From positions 558,001-622,000 of the forward strand of contig NZ_CP089309.1 of NCBI RefSeq assembly GCF_021228795.1: a stretch of DNA of 64,000 bases, given 5' to 3'. This DNA comes from Thiocapsa bogorovii. GTDB taxonomy: Bacteria; Pseudomonadota; Gammaproteobacteria; Chromatiales; Chromatiaceae. A program made the translations under genes and the position numbers. Shown here one piece after another: positions 48,979-58,947 of this stretch. Within the stretch, counting starts at the first letter, position 1. The number at the start of each line of letters is the position of its first letter. The notes under the pieces are model-generated. The model did no database searches and was not told the origin of the DNA. It saw only the letters and a list, made by a program, of their open reading frames with translations.

Positions 48979-50760
48979 TCAGGGGCTCGCCGAGGGCTTG
49001 CCCCGATTAGCCCCGCACTCGATAAAGATCGGCTTCGGACAGGTCGCGCAGATCGACTTGTCCAGTTTCTGGTAGATCGCGCGAATGGCCGCGTTCTTGG
49101 CCTGAAAGACATTACGTCCGCCGGTCGCGTCGATACAGCCGCAGCGCTCGAGCGCCTCCCAGAGGCCGGCCTTGACATTGATCAGATAGAGCCCGCCGCC
49201 CTCGGCTTGGCGCCGCTTGGCCTCGCGCACCAAGGTCTCGCCGCCCTGCAGATCGACAAAGTTGATGCCGTCGGCGAGGATCGCGAGATGCTTCTGCTCG
49301 GGATGGGTCGCGCGCAGGCGATCGAAGGCGCTCTCGACATGCGCGACCGAACCGAAGAAGAGCGAGCCGTCGATCCGCATAATGCGCAGCTGCGGGCATT
49401 GCGCGACGTCCGGCTCGGAGGAGAAGGCTCGATTGGGCAGACGCGAATCCGGTGCCAGCTGGACGATGCGCGGCTTGGATGTACGATCCAGATAGAGGAC
49501 CAGCGATAGCAAGACACCGGCGAAGATCGCAAACTCGAGCTCCAAGAAGAGCGCCGAGAAGAAGGTGACCGCCAAGACCGAGGTCTCGCGCTTGGAGGCC
49601 TTGAGGATATGCCCGATCTCCTTGAAATCGACAAGCCCCCAAGCGACCAGGAAGAGCAATCCGGCCATCGCCGCCTTCGGCAGATAACTGGCATAGGGTG
49701 CAACCAAGGGCACGATCCCGATCAGCAGCACGCCCGCGAAGATAGCCGCCAACGGCGTTCGTGCGCCGGCGGCATAGTTCACGCCGCTGCGGTTGAAGGA
49801 ACCGGTCGCAACGTAGGCCGAAAAGAAGGAGCCGGCGATGTTCGATAGGCCTTGGCCGATAAACTCTTGGTTGCCGTCGATGCGGTAACCCCCGCGCGCC
49901 GCGAGAGAGCGGCCGATCGACACCGCCTCGGTGAGTGCGAAAAGGGTGACCGCCAAAGCGGTCGGAGCCAACTCCTTGATGTGGTTAAGCTCCAAGTCAG
50001 GGACCGACAGCGGCGGGAAGCCCGCAGGCAAGGCCCCGACGGTCGCGATCCGCGTGACCTCGTTGCCGAGCCAGGCGTCGAGCCCGACGGCGATCAGACT
50101 GCCGCCGAGCATGGCGGCGATCATGTAGGGAATCTTCGGCAACCAAAGTTTGAAAGCGATGCCGATCAGCAGGGTCGAGACCGCCACCAGGGTGGTCGCC
50201 GGGTTGATCTCGAGCGCGTGATGACCGAACTGGATCAAGATGTCGTGCAAGTGTCCCCCGCTGTCCATCTCGATACCGAAGAAATGCTTGAGCTGCTTGG
50301 CCGCAATCAAGAGCGCCGCGCCGGCGGTGAAGCCCACGACCACCGAATGCGAGATGAAGTTGACCAAGGTCCCCATCCGCGCGAGACCGAGTGCAAGCTC
50401 CATGAGGCCAACCATGAAGGTCAAGGTCAAGGCAAGGGTGACATAGTCCGGCGAGCCGGGCATCGCCATCACCGACAAGGCCGAGAACAGGACGACCGAG
50501 GCCGCCGTCGTCGGCCCGGAAACCAGGTGACGCGACGACCCGAACAGCGCCGCGATGATGGCGGGCACCATCCCGGCATAGAGTCCATATTCCGGTGGCA
50601 TGCCTGCGATGGTCGCGAAGGCCACTGCCTGCGGCAGCACGACCAGGGCACCGATGGCGGCAGCGAGCGCATCCGCCTTCATCTCCGCGCGCCCGACCGC
50701 GGGCAGCCAGGACATGAAGGGGACGAGCCAAGACCAGCGATGCGAGACCGAGTACGACAT
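48979..50760 (-). CDS. SulP-family anion transporter with STAS domain
   Basis: The 593-residue protein has the SulP membrane core (about 1-420; MKADALAAAIGALVVLPQAVAFA, PEYGLYAGMVPAI, GPTTAASVVLFSA, GNIAGSFF-type ATGSFNRSGVNYAAGARTPLAA) and a C-terminal STAS domain (about 470-560). A short Cys-containing tail (DKSICATCPKPIFIECG) follows. Substrates of the family include sulfate and bicarbonate; next to sqr, sulfate export is plausible but not shown. ATG 50760 gives MSYSVSHRWSWLVP; the upstream open frame is not conserved in character. Confidence 0.9.
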   Translation of the reverse strand: MSYSVSHRWSWLVPFMSWLPAVGRAEMKADALAAAIGALVVLPQAVAFATIAGMPPEYGLYAGMVPAIIAALFGSSRHLVSGPTTAASVVLFSALSVMAMPGSPDYVTLALTLTFMVGLMELALGLARMGTLVNFISHSVVVGFTAGAALLIAAKQLKHFFGIEMDSGGHLHDILIQFGHHALEINPATTLVAVSTLLIGIAFKLWLPKIPYMIAAMLGGSLIAVGLDAWLGNEVTRIATVGALPAGFPPLSVPDLELNHIKELAPTALAVTLFALTEAVSIGRSLAARGGYRIDGNQEFIGQGLSNIAGSFFSAYVATGSFNRSGVNYAAGARTPLAAIFAGVLLIGIVPLVAPYASYLPKAAMAGLLFLVAWGLVDFKEIGHILKASKRETSVLAVTFFSALFLELEFAIFAGVLLSLVLYLDRTSKPRIVQLAPDSRLPNRAFSSEPDVAQCPQLRIMRIDGSLFFGSVAHVESAFDRLRATHPEQKHLAILADGINFVDLQGGETLVREAKRRQAEGGGLYLINVKAGLWEALERCGCIDATGGRNVFQAKNAAIRAIYQKLDKSICATCPKPIFIECGANRGKPSASP

Positions 50761-50959
50761 GATGGCAGCATCTCGAAAGGCGTATCGAAAGCGGCGGCCG
50801 GCAGGCGCCGCGCAAGTGGCCGCAGCGACTGAACCGCGGCTCGGCGATCGGCACAGGCCACATGCGCCGCGCACCAACCCCCCGGATTGTACGCGATTTA
50901 CCACCGGCACCGTCGCGCCGATCGCGTCGAGCCGGCGAACCGACGCGCGCTCTGCTTCA

Positions 50960-51404
50960 TGTGCCGACCAGCGCGAGCTCGCGCTGGTCGGCTATCGATT
51001 GGCGAAGGACACGCACGTGGTGATGAAGCGGCGCGATGCACTGCGCCTCTCGAAGAGCGCGCGAGCATAGGCGGTTCTGCGCGTGAAACACCTGGTCGAC
51101 ACCCTGGAGCTAGCCGGTCTGAAGGCGGACGACGACGTGTATCTCATCGCGGACCCGGCAGAGCTCGCCGAGCTGGGTCGGCTCTTCATCGCGAGCGCAG
51201 CACCCGCGCGCTCGTCGAATCAGGTCTTCTTCGGGGAGTACGTTCTAAACGGCGAGTCGCGGTTAGGCGATCTTGCGGCCGCCGACGGACTGGATCTACC
51301 CACGTCGGACCATGCCCTTGATTCGGATGTAATCGGCCGGCGCGATTTGGACATGGCTCACCCGGTCGTGGGCGACAGGCTCCGACTCAAGTCGGTCGAA
51401 GCCC
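50960..51404 (+). pseudogene. Decayed C-terminal part of a K+/H+ antiporter (NhaP2/CvrA-like)
   Basis: One frame reads ELALVGYRLAKDTHVVMKR, a TAG at 51068, then LELAGLKADDDVYLIADPAE, and then NGESRLGDLAAADGLDLPTS and HPVVGDRLRLKSVE. This resembles the cytosolic TrkA_C/CorC-type tail of CvrA-like antiporters. The membrane part is absent, a stop interrupts the frame, and the end is lost where the ferredoxin gene begins. The family call is by pattern only. Confidence 0.45.
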
Positions 51405-51408
51405 CGCC

Positions 51409-51672
51409 TCACCAGTCAGACGACGCATTCAGTGCGGCCCGGGCCTCCTCGCTCGGAAACAGGACCACGCCCGCCTCGTCGATCAGCGAGATCGCCAAGG
51501 TGGGACAACCCTCTGCAGCAGCACGCATGATGTGCTGGTCACCCAGCCCGCCCGTCGGGAGTGCCTTGAGGTCGTCCCCGATATCGTGCTCTTTGAAGGC
51601 TTGGGGGCAAGCGACCCAGCAGGTCCCGCAGCCGATGCAGGCGACGTCGATAACCTCGATTTTACTGATCAT
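51409..51672 (-). CDS. Small [4Fe-4S] ferredoxin
   Basis: The 87-residue protein has the binding motif ACIGCGTCWVACPQAF and a further EGCPTLAISL Cys, fitting one [4Fe-4S] cluster with an atypical second half. ATG 51672 gives MISKIEVIDVACIGC. Such small ferredoxins donate electrons in the cytoplasm; the partner is not evident here. It stands alone on the minus strand between a decayed antiporter tail and an unknown gene. Confidence 0.88.
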   Translation of the reverse strand: MISKIEVIDVACIGCGTCWVACPQAFKEHDIGDDLKALPTGGLGDQHIMRAAAEGCPTLAISLIDEAGVVLFPSEEARAALNASSDW

Positions 51673-51855
51673 AAGTGCGAGCAATCCGTATTCAGAGTCG
51701 TTGGGCGGCCCGGGCCGCGCGCGTCGGGCGGAAAGATTACGCCGCACGCCGCCATGGCGCAACGATGCAGGGTAAGGACCTGAGCCTGACGAATCACGCC
51801 CTTCGGTGTACCTTACGCGATCCTCAAGATTCAGACGAAACCCAGGAGACGCTTC

Positions 51856-52341
51856 ATGTCAGATGCCCCGTTCGAGCTCGTCGATGCCAAAGACAGCTTC
51901 GTCGACAGCGACTGGTTCCATCACTGCCGCGAAACCCGCACACCCTTCGTCGTCGTGCGCAGCGGCGAGCACTCTGCCGATGTCCTCTGGGATTACATCA
52001 CGTTGCCGCCCGAGTGCGACGCGGCGCTGCAGGAGAACCTGCCCGCATTGGAGCGTGACGCCCGCGCGATTTTCGATCGCTACGCCATTCCCGAGTCCTA
52101 TCTCCGCGTCAAGGCGACCCTGATCGGCTTCGATCGCCTGCCGTTCGATCGTGCAAAAAGCGCCGCGGCGGATCTCTACTCACTCATCGCCGCCTACCTT
52201 CCGGCCGCAGAGGCTGGGGGCGTCGCTGCCGCCGGCGCGCCGCCCGACCGACACACGGAAAACGACCCGCGGGGCGACGCTCCTGCGTCGACATCGCTCC
52301 GACTCTGGGTCGAAGCGGTCAGCACTCCGTCCGCAGCCTGA
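51856..52341 (+). CDS. Hypothetical protein before nrdB
   Basis: The 161-residue protein is acidic with a compact N-terminal part (DSFVDSDWFHHCRETRTPFV, LWDYITLPPECDAALQENLP) and a low-complexity Ala/Pro/Asp-rich tail. There is no signal peptide or membrane helix. AGGAGACGCTTC precedes the ATG. It lies 212 bases before nrdB, and the link is uncertain. I do not recognise the family. Confidence 0.6.
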   Translation: MSDAPFELVDAKDSFVDSDWFHHCRETRTPFVVVRSGEHSADVLWDYITLPPECDAALQENLPALERDARAIFDRYAIPESYLRVKATLIGFDRLPFDRAKSAAADLYSLIAAYLPAAEAGGVAAAGAPPDRHTENDPRGDAPASTSLRLWVEAVSTPSAA

Positions 52342-52553
52342 GATCCATGAGGTGCGCGTGAGCACAACATAGGGTCTTTGGCTTCCGATTCGCCCACAAG
52401 ATCTTGTGTCCTGGTACTGGACATCCGTGACGAATGCCCTAAACTCACGAGTCACGAACGGACGAGACCGACCACCGACATTTTCGGCCGACGGCCGTCG
52501 GCAGCCGCCCGAATGCCGATCAGGTCAACCGAATCCCATCGAGGAGACACACG

Positions 52554-53957
52554 ATGCTGAACTGGGACGATCCACTCGCCACGACCGGACCCGCCGCCCG
52601 TGATCAGGGAAGGGCATTCATCGTCGATCCGACCGAAACGCCCGACGACTGGGCCGCCGACCGGCAGCCCGACATCGACACCGCGACCCCGGCTCGTGCG
52701 ACCCTCGAAACCGCGCATGTGCGCCCAGGCCACGGCCTGGTCAGCAATGCCGACCTGATGTCTACCGCCGGCGCGGCCCCGGTCGTCGACCCCAACCCCT
52801 TCCCCGCATCCGCCTCGCTCCAGAGCGAGCTGCCGATCGGGGACACCCTGGTGCCCACCGAGCCCCGGCTGCAGACGCAGCATTCGGACGAGGGCATCGT
52901 CGGCGGCGCCACCGGTCTCGAGTCGCTTGAGATGGGCGCGGGGCGGGTGCGCGTCGACGACAAGAAGATCATCAACTGTCACGCCGATCTGAACCAGCTC
53001 GTCCCCTTCAAATACGAGTGGGCGTGGCAAAAGTATCTCGACGCCTGCGCCAACCACTGGATGCCGCAAGAGATCAACATGAACGCGGATATCGCGCTCT
53101 GGAAGGACCCCAACGGACTGACCGAGGACGAGCGCACCATCATCAAACGCAACCTCGGCTTCTTTTCCACGGCCGACTCCCTGGTCGCAAACAACCTGGT
53201 GCTCGCGGTCTATCGCCACATCTCCAACCCCGAGTGTCGGCAATACCTTCTGCGCCAAGCCTTCGAGGAGGCGCTGCATACCCACGCCTATCAGTACGTC
53301 GTCGAGAGCCTTGGCCTGGATGAAGGCGAAATCTTCAATATGTACCGAGAGGTCCCCTCGGTGGCGCGCAAAGCCGAATGGGCCCTACCCTATACCCAGC
53401 ACCTTGCCGACCCGCACTTCAAGACCGGAACGCCCGAGAACGACCGCAAGTTGCTGCGCGAGCTGGTCGCCTTCTACGTGATCTTTGAAGGCATCTTTTT
53501 CTATGTCGGATTCGTGCAGGTCCTGAGCATGGGCCGGCGCAACAAGATGACCGGCACCGCCGAGCAGTTCCAATACATCCTGCGCGACGAATCCATGCAC
53601 ATGAACTTCGGCATCGACGTGATCAACCAGATCAAGATCGAAAACCCCCATCTGTGGAGCCCGGAGTTCAAGCAAGAGCTCATCACCATGATCCGCGATG
53701 CGGTGACCATGGAATCGCGCTATGCCCACGACACCATGCCGCGCGGTGTCCTCGGGCTCAACGCACCCATGTTCGAAGAGTATCTGCAATTCATCGCCAA
53801 TCGGCGTTGCGCACAGATTGGTCTGCCTGAGCAATATCCTGGCGCATCCAACCCCTTCCCTTGGATGTCCGAAGTGCTTGACCTGAAGAAGGAAAAGAAC
53901 TTCTTCGAGACCCGGGTGACGGAATATCAGACGGGTGGTGCGCTGAACTGGGATTAA
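52554..53957 (+). CDS. nrdB: Class I ribonucleotide reductase beta subunit with N-terminal extension
   Basis: The beta subunit holds the di-iron/tyrosyl centre that drives reduction of ribonucleotides in the alpha subunit. Ligands are visible: Asp179 (NADIALWK), Glu239 and His242 ([10 protein letters not shown]), Glu312 ([10 protein letters not shown]), Glu346 and His349 ([10 protein letters not shown]), with the radical Tyr246. The body resembles chlamydial-type beta subunits, but those have Phe at the radical position. At 467 residues it is about 120 longer than the usual 340-370, because of an N-terminal extension. That extension begins MLNWDDP, echoing the C-terminal GALNWD that should dock to the alpha subunit. 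nrdA is not in the window. GAGGAGACACACG precedes the ATG. Confidence 0.95.
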   Translation: MLNWDDPLATTGPAARDQGRAFIVDPTETPDDWAADRQPDIDTATPARATLETAHVRPGHGLVSNADLMSTAGAAPVVDPNPFPASASLQSELPIGDTLVPTEPRLQTQHSDEGIVGGATGLESLEMGAGRVRVDDKKIINCHADLNQLVPFKYEWAWQKYLDACANHWMPQEINMNADIALWKDPNGLTEDERTIIKRNLGFFSTADSLVANNLVLAVYRHISNPECRQYLLRQAFEEALHTHAYQYVVESLGLDEGEIFNMYREVPSVARKAEWALPYTQHLADPHFKTGTPENDRKLLRELVAFYVIFEGIFFYVGFVQVLSMGRRNKMTGTAEQFQYILRDESMHMNFGIDVINQIKIENPHLWSPEFKQELITMIRDAVTMESRYAHDTMPRGVLGLNAPMFEEYLQFIANRRCAQIGLPEQYPGASNPFPWMSEVLDLKKEKNFFETRVTEYQTGGALNWD

Positions 53958-54040
53958 ACCGCGTCTTAGTGGCCACTCGCCGGGTATGAGCGGACACCAG
54001 CCACAGGAGCATCAATAGACCTTGGCGTCACGCGGTTTAA
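53955..54040. repeat. Family 2 inverted-repeat unit after nrdB
   Basis: 86 bp bounded by TAAACCGCGTC and a near-complement ending CACGCGGTTTAA. Its first three bases are the nrdB stop codon. A further single end, TTAAACCGCGTC, lies at 54165-54176. The interior differs from the other units. Confidence 0.8.
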
Positions 54041-54251
54041 GATTTTAAAATGCAGTGATGGGCCTCGCTCATTAGACCAGCCACACAAGAGTCAAGGGAC
54101 TCGTGACACCCGCTTCGCGGTGTCACGAATGCCCGGAGTTGCGGACAAGACACCGTTTGAGGACTTAAACCGCGTCTGCTCCGAGAGTGGCTGGTTTCTA
54201 TGGCGCTCACCCGGCGCGCATCGGGCGCATATCAAAGGGAGACGGGGGTTA

Positions 54252-54755
54252 ATGCGCACTGAAACGAGCGTTTATGTCTCGATGACGGACGAGGAGAATC
54301 TGCTCTCCGCCGTATCGCCTCGACCCTTCTCCCTCGACGGCGCCGAATGGCCGACAGCCGAGCATTATGTGTTGGGCATGCTGTTCGAGGATCCCGCGCT
54401 TAGGGCAGAGATCCGCTCGGACCCCGACCCGCAGCAAGCCCGCAAGCTCGCCAAGCGCCACAAGCGCAAGATCCGCAGCGACTGGGACTCGGTGCGACGC
54501 GTCTACATGACCCGCGCCATCTATACCCTTTGCCGGAGCCACCCCGCGTCCGCACAGGCACTCCTCCAAACCAGCGACAAACGCATCGTCGAGAGCAGCC
54601 TCTATGATTACTACTGGGGCTGCGGCCGTGACGGGCGTGGACTGAACACCTATGGGGAGGTGCTCATGGATGTACGGCAGAAGCTCAGGTCGGCGAAGGT
54701 GGACTCTCCGGGCTTATCGAACGGTCAAGCTCTTGATTCACCGAGGCAAACTTGA
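54252..54755 (+). CDS. NADAR (YbiA/RibX-type) domain protein
   Basis: The 167-residue protein matches the NADAR family (DUF1768): FSLDGAEWPTAEHYVLGMLF, TRAIYTLCRSHPAS and WGCGRDGRGLNTYGEVLMDVR. Members hydrolyse N-glycosidic bonds in reactive riboflavin intermediates or remove ADP-ribose from guanine bases, so roles in metabolite repair or in reversing DNA ADP-ribosylation are possible. ATG 54252 follows GGGAGACGGGGGTTA; the upstream open frame covers a repeat end and is not used. No DarT-like toxin is next to it. Confidence 0.85.
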   Translation: MRTETSVYVSMTDEENLLSAVSPRPFSLDGAEWPTAEHYVLGMLFEDPALRAEIRSDPDPQQARKLAKRHKRKIRSDWDSVRRVYMTRAIYTLCRSHPASAQALLQTSDKRIVESSLYDYYWGCGRDGRGLNTYGEVLMDVRQKLRSAKVDSPGLSNGQALDSPRQT

Positions 54756-54871
54756 CCGAGGGTATCCACAGTATGCTCATTCAACGACGGAGCTGATGCA
54801 GCATCGCGAGATGCAAGAACCGATGCTCGCCGAGAAGCGTTCAGGAGCTCAGTTTCCCGATATGGCCCAAA

Positions 54872-55654
54872 ATGATCACACTTGAATCGATGGAGCTCGG
54901 TCTGAGACGGGGTGAGTTCTTCCTCGAGTATCTACCTACGATTTCCCTCGCGAATGGACGCTGTACAGGTGCCGAGGCCCTCATCCGCTGGCGGCGTCCC
55001 GATCACGTGATCATGCCTCCCGGGGACTTTATCCCCATTGCCGAGAATACCCGCGTTTCCGGGCTCCTCACCTATTGGGTGGTCGAGACCGTTGCAGCGG
55101 AATTGAGCGACTGGCTCAGGGCCAACCCGGACGCGAATCTCGGGATCAACGTACCGCCTGAAATCGTGGGCCGCGGCGGGATACGTTATGCCGCAGATCG
55201 CAGCGGCCTCAGCGAATTCACCAAGCAAATCATCCTGGAGATAACCGAGCGGGGCATACCGGACATGATGGCGGTCACGGCGATCAACGACTATTTGTCG
55301 ATCGGCGGTCGCGTTGCCCTCGACGACGTCACCTTGGTCGGCGGCGGCAACCTGGCCGTCCTCGCGCGCTGCAGCATCAGCATCATCAAGCTCGACCGGT
55401 CCCTCGTCTCCCAAATCGTCGAACAAAACCCGGCGCCCGCTTGGCTGGATAGCGTCAGGGCCTTGCTGGGTTCCTCGCAACTGAAGGTCGTCGCCGAAGG
55501 GGTCGAAACGCAGTTTCAGCTTGCCTCAATCCGGACCGCCGGCATTCAAGAGGCACAAGGCTTCTATTTTTCCCGCCCCATCCCAGCGGCTGAATTCGTG
55601 GCCTTTCATCATAAGACTCGCGGTTATGAGTCACTTGACCGCTGGGCTCAATGA
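54872..55654 (+). CDS. EAL-domain protein
   Basis: The 260-residue protein is a stand-alone EAL domain. Metal and catalytic residues of c-di-GMP phosphodiesterases are largely present: GAEALIRWRRP (EAL at 35-37), Asn in GINVPPE, Glu in LEITERG, Asp pair in VALDD, Lys in IIKLDRSLV, Glu in VAEGVET and Gln in AQGFYFSRPI. Loop 6, usually DDFGTGYSS, reads DDVTLVGGG here, so activity or dimer control may differ. There is no sensory domain. It lies 116 bases after the NADAR gene on the same strand. Confidence 0.88.
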   Translation: MITLESMELGLRRGEFFLEYLPTISLANGRCTGAEALIRWRRPDHVIMPPGDFIPIAENTRVSGLLTYWVVETVAAELSDWLRANPDANLGINVPPEIVGRGGIRYAADRSGLSEFTKQIILEITERGIPDMMAVTAINDYLSIGGRVALDDVTLVGGGNLAVLARCSISIIKLDRSLVSQIVEQNPAPAWLDSVRALLGSSQLKVVAEGVETQFQLASIRTAGIQEAQGFYFSRPIPAAEFVAFHHKTRGYESLDRWAQ

Positions 55655-55790
55655 CCTTGACCGAGATTTCTCAACGCACGAGATTCGCATGGTCCTCCGG
55701 CGGATCGAACAGGTCGGGACAGACCATCCCTTCCGAGCGCTCGATCCCGACCTCGGATCGGCCGTTTTAGATTCGATCCGGGATCTCTGA
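55626..55790 (+). CDS. Possible 54-residue protein after the EAL gene
   Basis: A short frame starts at ATG 55626, inside the end of the EAL gene, and reads MSHLTAGLNDLDRDFSTHEI, then RMVLRRIEQVGTDHPFRALD. Composition is protein-like but there is no recognised family or strong ribosome-binding site. It may be a remnant. Confidence 0.3.
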   Translation: MSHLTAGLNDLDRDFSTHEIRMVLRRIEQVGTDHPFRALDPDLGSAVLDSIRDL

Positions 55791-56053
55791 ACTTAAAGCC
55801 CGACCGCGATCGCGAGCAAGACCCCGACCTAGGGCAAGACCGAGGCCATCGCCGCCACCCTGGCCAACAACAACGACAACGACTTCAATGACGCCACTGG
55901 TCTGGTCGTCGAAAACGGGTCCCGTGACTCATGACCGCCCTGCTCCCAAGCCCCTCCGCACGCGACTCAGCCTGTGCGGCTTTCTGTACCGACCGGACGA
56001 AAAGGGCCGCCCGGCTCGGGCGGCCCCAATGCCCGCTTCCGCGAGCAGCGCTC

Positions 56054-58701
56054 TCAGTCCTCGCCGCGAGTCAGGCTCAACCCCCGCTCCGGCCGCGAGA
56101 AGTTGTGACAGGCGGAACAGTCCTTGCGCTCTTCCTGGACATGGCGGCTGTGCACGGACGCAAAATCACGATCTTCGGATTCATTCTCATGACACTGGGT
56201 ACAGATCGTGTTGAGGGAGCCGTTGAGCGCGGCCCTGCGCGTCCCGATCACGACGCTCGGCAAGGTCCGCAAACCGTAACCGAGCCCCTGCATATCCAGC
56301 CGCGTCGGACCGCCACGGAGCGCGCCATGGCAGGAACCGCAACCCGTCGCCTCTCCGCCCAAGGCGTTGGAGTCGGGTTCGACCCCATGGTTGATGGTCT
56401 GGTAGGTGAAGACCGGGACCGTGGTCGTTCCGACGGGCATCTCGGTATCGCCCGGGGTGCCGTTGCAGGCGAGGTCGGGATCGTCGCCGAGACCAACCGC
56501 CACCGCGCGGCAGAAGCTGCCGGTTCGGAAGAACTCGAAGGTCGAGTGTCCGACCAGGCTTTTTTCGGGGTCATTGCGGTCATTGCGCGCCAGTTTTCCC
56601 CAGTGCTTCTTCATGGGATAAAGTTTGGCGGTCGCGCTCGTGACGTCGCCATTGGGCATCCCGAGGGCGTAAGCCGGGCTGCCGGCACTGAAGCCGCCGA
56701 CGAAATTGGCCGCCACCGCGGCATCCAACGGGACCGTAGGCACGCCGGCGAGCGATTCTTCCAGATAGACCACCTCGGAGGTACCGTCGAACCAGGTGTA
56801 GCTGGGGATGAGCGACGTGGCCCCCAGGCCACCCTTATCCTCGCGGGGGAGCCAGCCGCCGCGGCCGTTGCAGGCCGCATCCGACGGATGTGGATCCTGC
56901 CAGTCGCGAGCGATCTCGGTGCCGACCGCCGCCTTGGCATAGCTCGGGATGTGGCATGTCTGGCAGGCGACCTTCATGGCGTGCTTGTCCTTGCTGGAGC
57001 CTCGGGTGTTGCTGAAGTCGCCATGCGGACGGGTGTCGTGGCAGCCGCCGGTCTCGCAGGTGAAACGCTCGGCCACGTCGTTGGGCCGCAGGTCGAGTCC
57101 GCGACCGCGTATGCGATGGCTCTCGCCGTTGTTTCCAATGGCGCTGTGGCAATCCGAGCAGGTCAGATCGGCGCCGTCCGGACTCATATGCAGGTCGTGC
57201 GTGACGCTCGGGTTGATGTTTTCCTTCGACAGATCGCCGCGCTTGGCGCCATCCGCCCCGGCCGCCCCGGCATGGCAGTTGAGACAGGACTGGCGGGTGG
57301 TGGCATGGACGTTCTGCGCCGCCGCCAGGGTGGTCAGCGGCATCGGCGTCATCGGGACGGACGCGGGCAGTGTGTCGAGGCCCGCCGGCTTGAACAGGAA
57401 GTCGCCCGCCGGGCTCACATTCGGGATGCCCTGGAAGCCGGTACGCAGCACCGAGTTGCCGTCGGAGCGGATCAACGCACCGGTCGTGTCCTCGGCCAGG
57501 TTGAGCAAGCTGAAATCGCTGAAGCCCTCTCCCGAGGCGGTCCAGTCCGGGAAGCGTTTGTAGACCTCCTGATGGCAGGTTAGGCAGTCGATGTTGGCGA
57601 GTTGCGCGTGGGCCCCCGCGGACGCCGGATCAAGCTGCTCGAACAGCGACTGGGCCATCGGAAACCGCCCGTTCCCGACATGACAGCCGGCGCAGGTGAA
57701 GCGCGGCGAGTTCTCGTGTGTCCCGCAGTAGGTATTGACGCCGGTCGCAACCAGATCGCCCGCCGCCTTGGCGGGTCGCTCGCCGGCCGCCGCGAAGTCG
57801 ACCGGGATGTTGGTGACGAAGTCGAAGGCCCCGCCCTGCTGGTAATGCACCGAGCCGTGCATGTCGCGCGCCTCGTCCCGGTGGCAGGCGACGCAGACCT
57901 CGGGGCCGCTATAGGCGGTGATGTCGCAGTGATCCTGGATGGGCGAGGTACATCCGACCTGGGGTGAATCCGAGATGGTGGCGGTCGTGGTCGAGGGCGC
58001 GGACGTCGCGCCTGCGTTGTCGGTCACCGTCAGGGTGACGCTGTAGCTGCCGACCGCCGCATAGACATGGCTGGGATTGGCCTGAGTGCTCGTCGCGCCG
58101 TCGCCGAAGGTCCAGGTGTAGCCGGCGATGCTGCCGTCCGGATCGGTCGAGCCGGCGCTGCTGAAGCTGATCGCCGTGCCGAGAAGGCCGCTGTAGGGGC
58201 CGTTGGCGCGTGCCGAGGGGATTTGGTTCCCGCCACCCGGCGCCTTGGGTGCACAGTCGGATGGCGCCTTGTCCACCGCACGCTCGGCCGTCTTTCCGTC
58301 CCTTTGGACGGCGCGCACCCGGCAGGGCACCGGCCTGGGCCGCTCTTCACGGATGGACCAGGCACCGTCGCGTTCATCGGCTTCGTCGTCGTCGAGCTTT
58401 TGGGCAGGGCATACGCATTGACCAGGGTCACCTTCGCTCGGGGCGTGCCATGCCCGGAGACGCGCAGGCGTCGCTCGCGGCTGTCCCAGGAAGCACTGTC
58501 GATGCGTAGCGGCGATGGGGAGGAACCACGCTCGTCATCGTCCTCGCCGTGACGATCCCGGTGGTCGTCCGCCAGGACGAGACCGGCGGCGAAGAGGCAG
58601 ATCGCGCCCAAGAGGCACGCGCTCGTCCAGCCGTGCCGCATCTGTCCAGGATCGCGTATCGGGGGTGCGCCAAGGGCGCTCGGCGGTTCGAACGGTGTCA
58701 T
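56054..58701 (-). pseudogene. PKD-domain decaheme cytochrome with a single frameshift
   Basis: The protein starts with a leader (RHGWTSACLLGAICLFAAGL ending VLADD), an N-terminal beta region (LRIDSASWDSRERRLRVSGH), a PKD domain (GSTDPDGSIAGYTWTFGDGA, VGSYSVTLTVTDNAG), and a heme domain with nine CxxCH sites and one Cx4CH site (CETGGCH). The frame changes at a run of four A on the coding strand (plus 58398-58404). Before it the text is VTLVNAYAL; after one added A it continues KLDDDEADERDGAWSIREE. Everything else is intact, so this may be a recent mutation, an assembly error or a rare bypass. Periplasmic or surface location is inferred. ATG 58701 has GAGGG 7 bases upstream. Confidence 0.8.
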
Positions 58702-58947
58702 CGCTTACCCTCTTGCTGAAAGGCATCGGGCGAACATGCGCGCGCGCCTTGCGTTCATCGAGCCGACTGACCCGACGGAGCGCCCCGGCAAGCCCAAAGG
58801 GCCGGCCCGGTCGAAGAAGTGGACACGGCGGTTCGGGAAAGCGGGGCTTATTCCACCCCGACACTAACCCGCCATGCCTTAAGCGAACCTTAAGGCGGCC
58901 TTCCGCCCGGGAAGGGAAAATGCAGTTTTGTGACCGACGTCTCACCC

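Noticed and set aside
47827-49509. 560-codon plus-strand open frame across sqr and SulP
   Set aside because: It runs over two well-supported minus-strand genes and their gap.
52554-53957. Class Ic (Mn/Fe, tyrosine-free) ribonucleotide reductase
   Set aside because: The body is chlamydial-like, but Tyr246 occupies the radical position where class Ic proteins have Phe.
55798-55930. Remnant of an ATP-binding or phage gene (GKTEAIAATLANNNDN)
   Set aside because: Too short, with stops on both sides, and no second motif to support any family.
58390-58410. Programmed -1 ribosomal frameshift in the PKD cytochrome
   Set aside because: The CCCAAAAG run is not in the codon phase needed for a standard slippery heptamer; a one-base loss or sequencing error is simpler.
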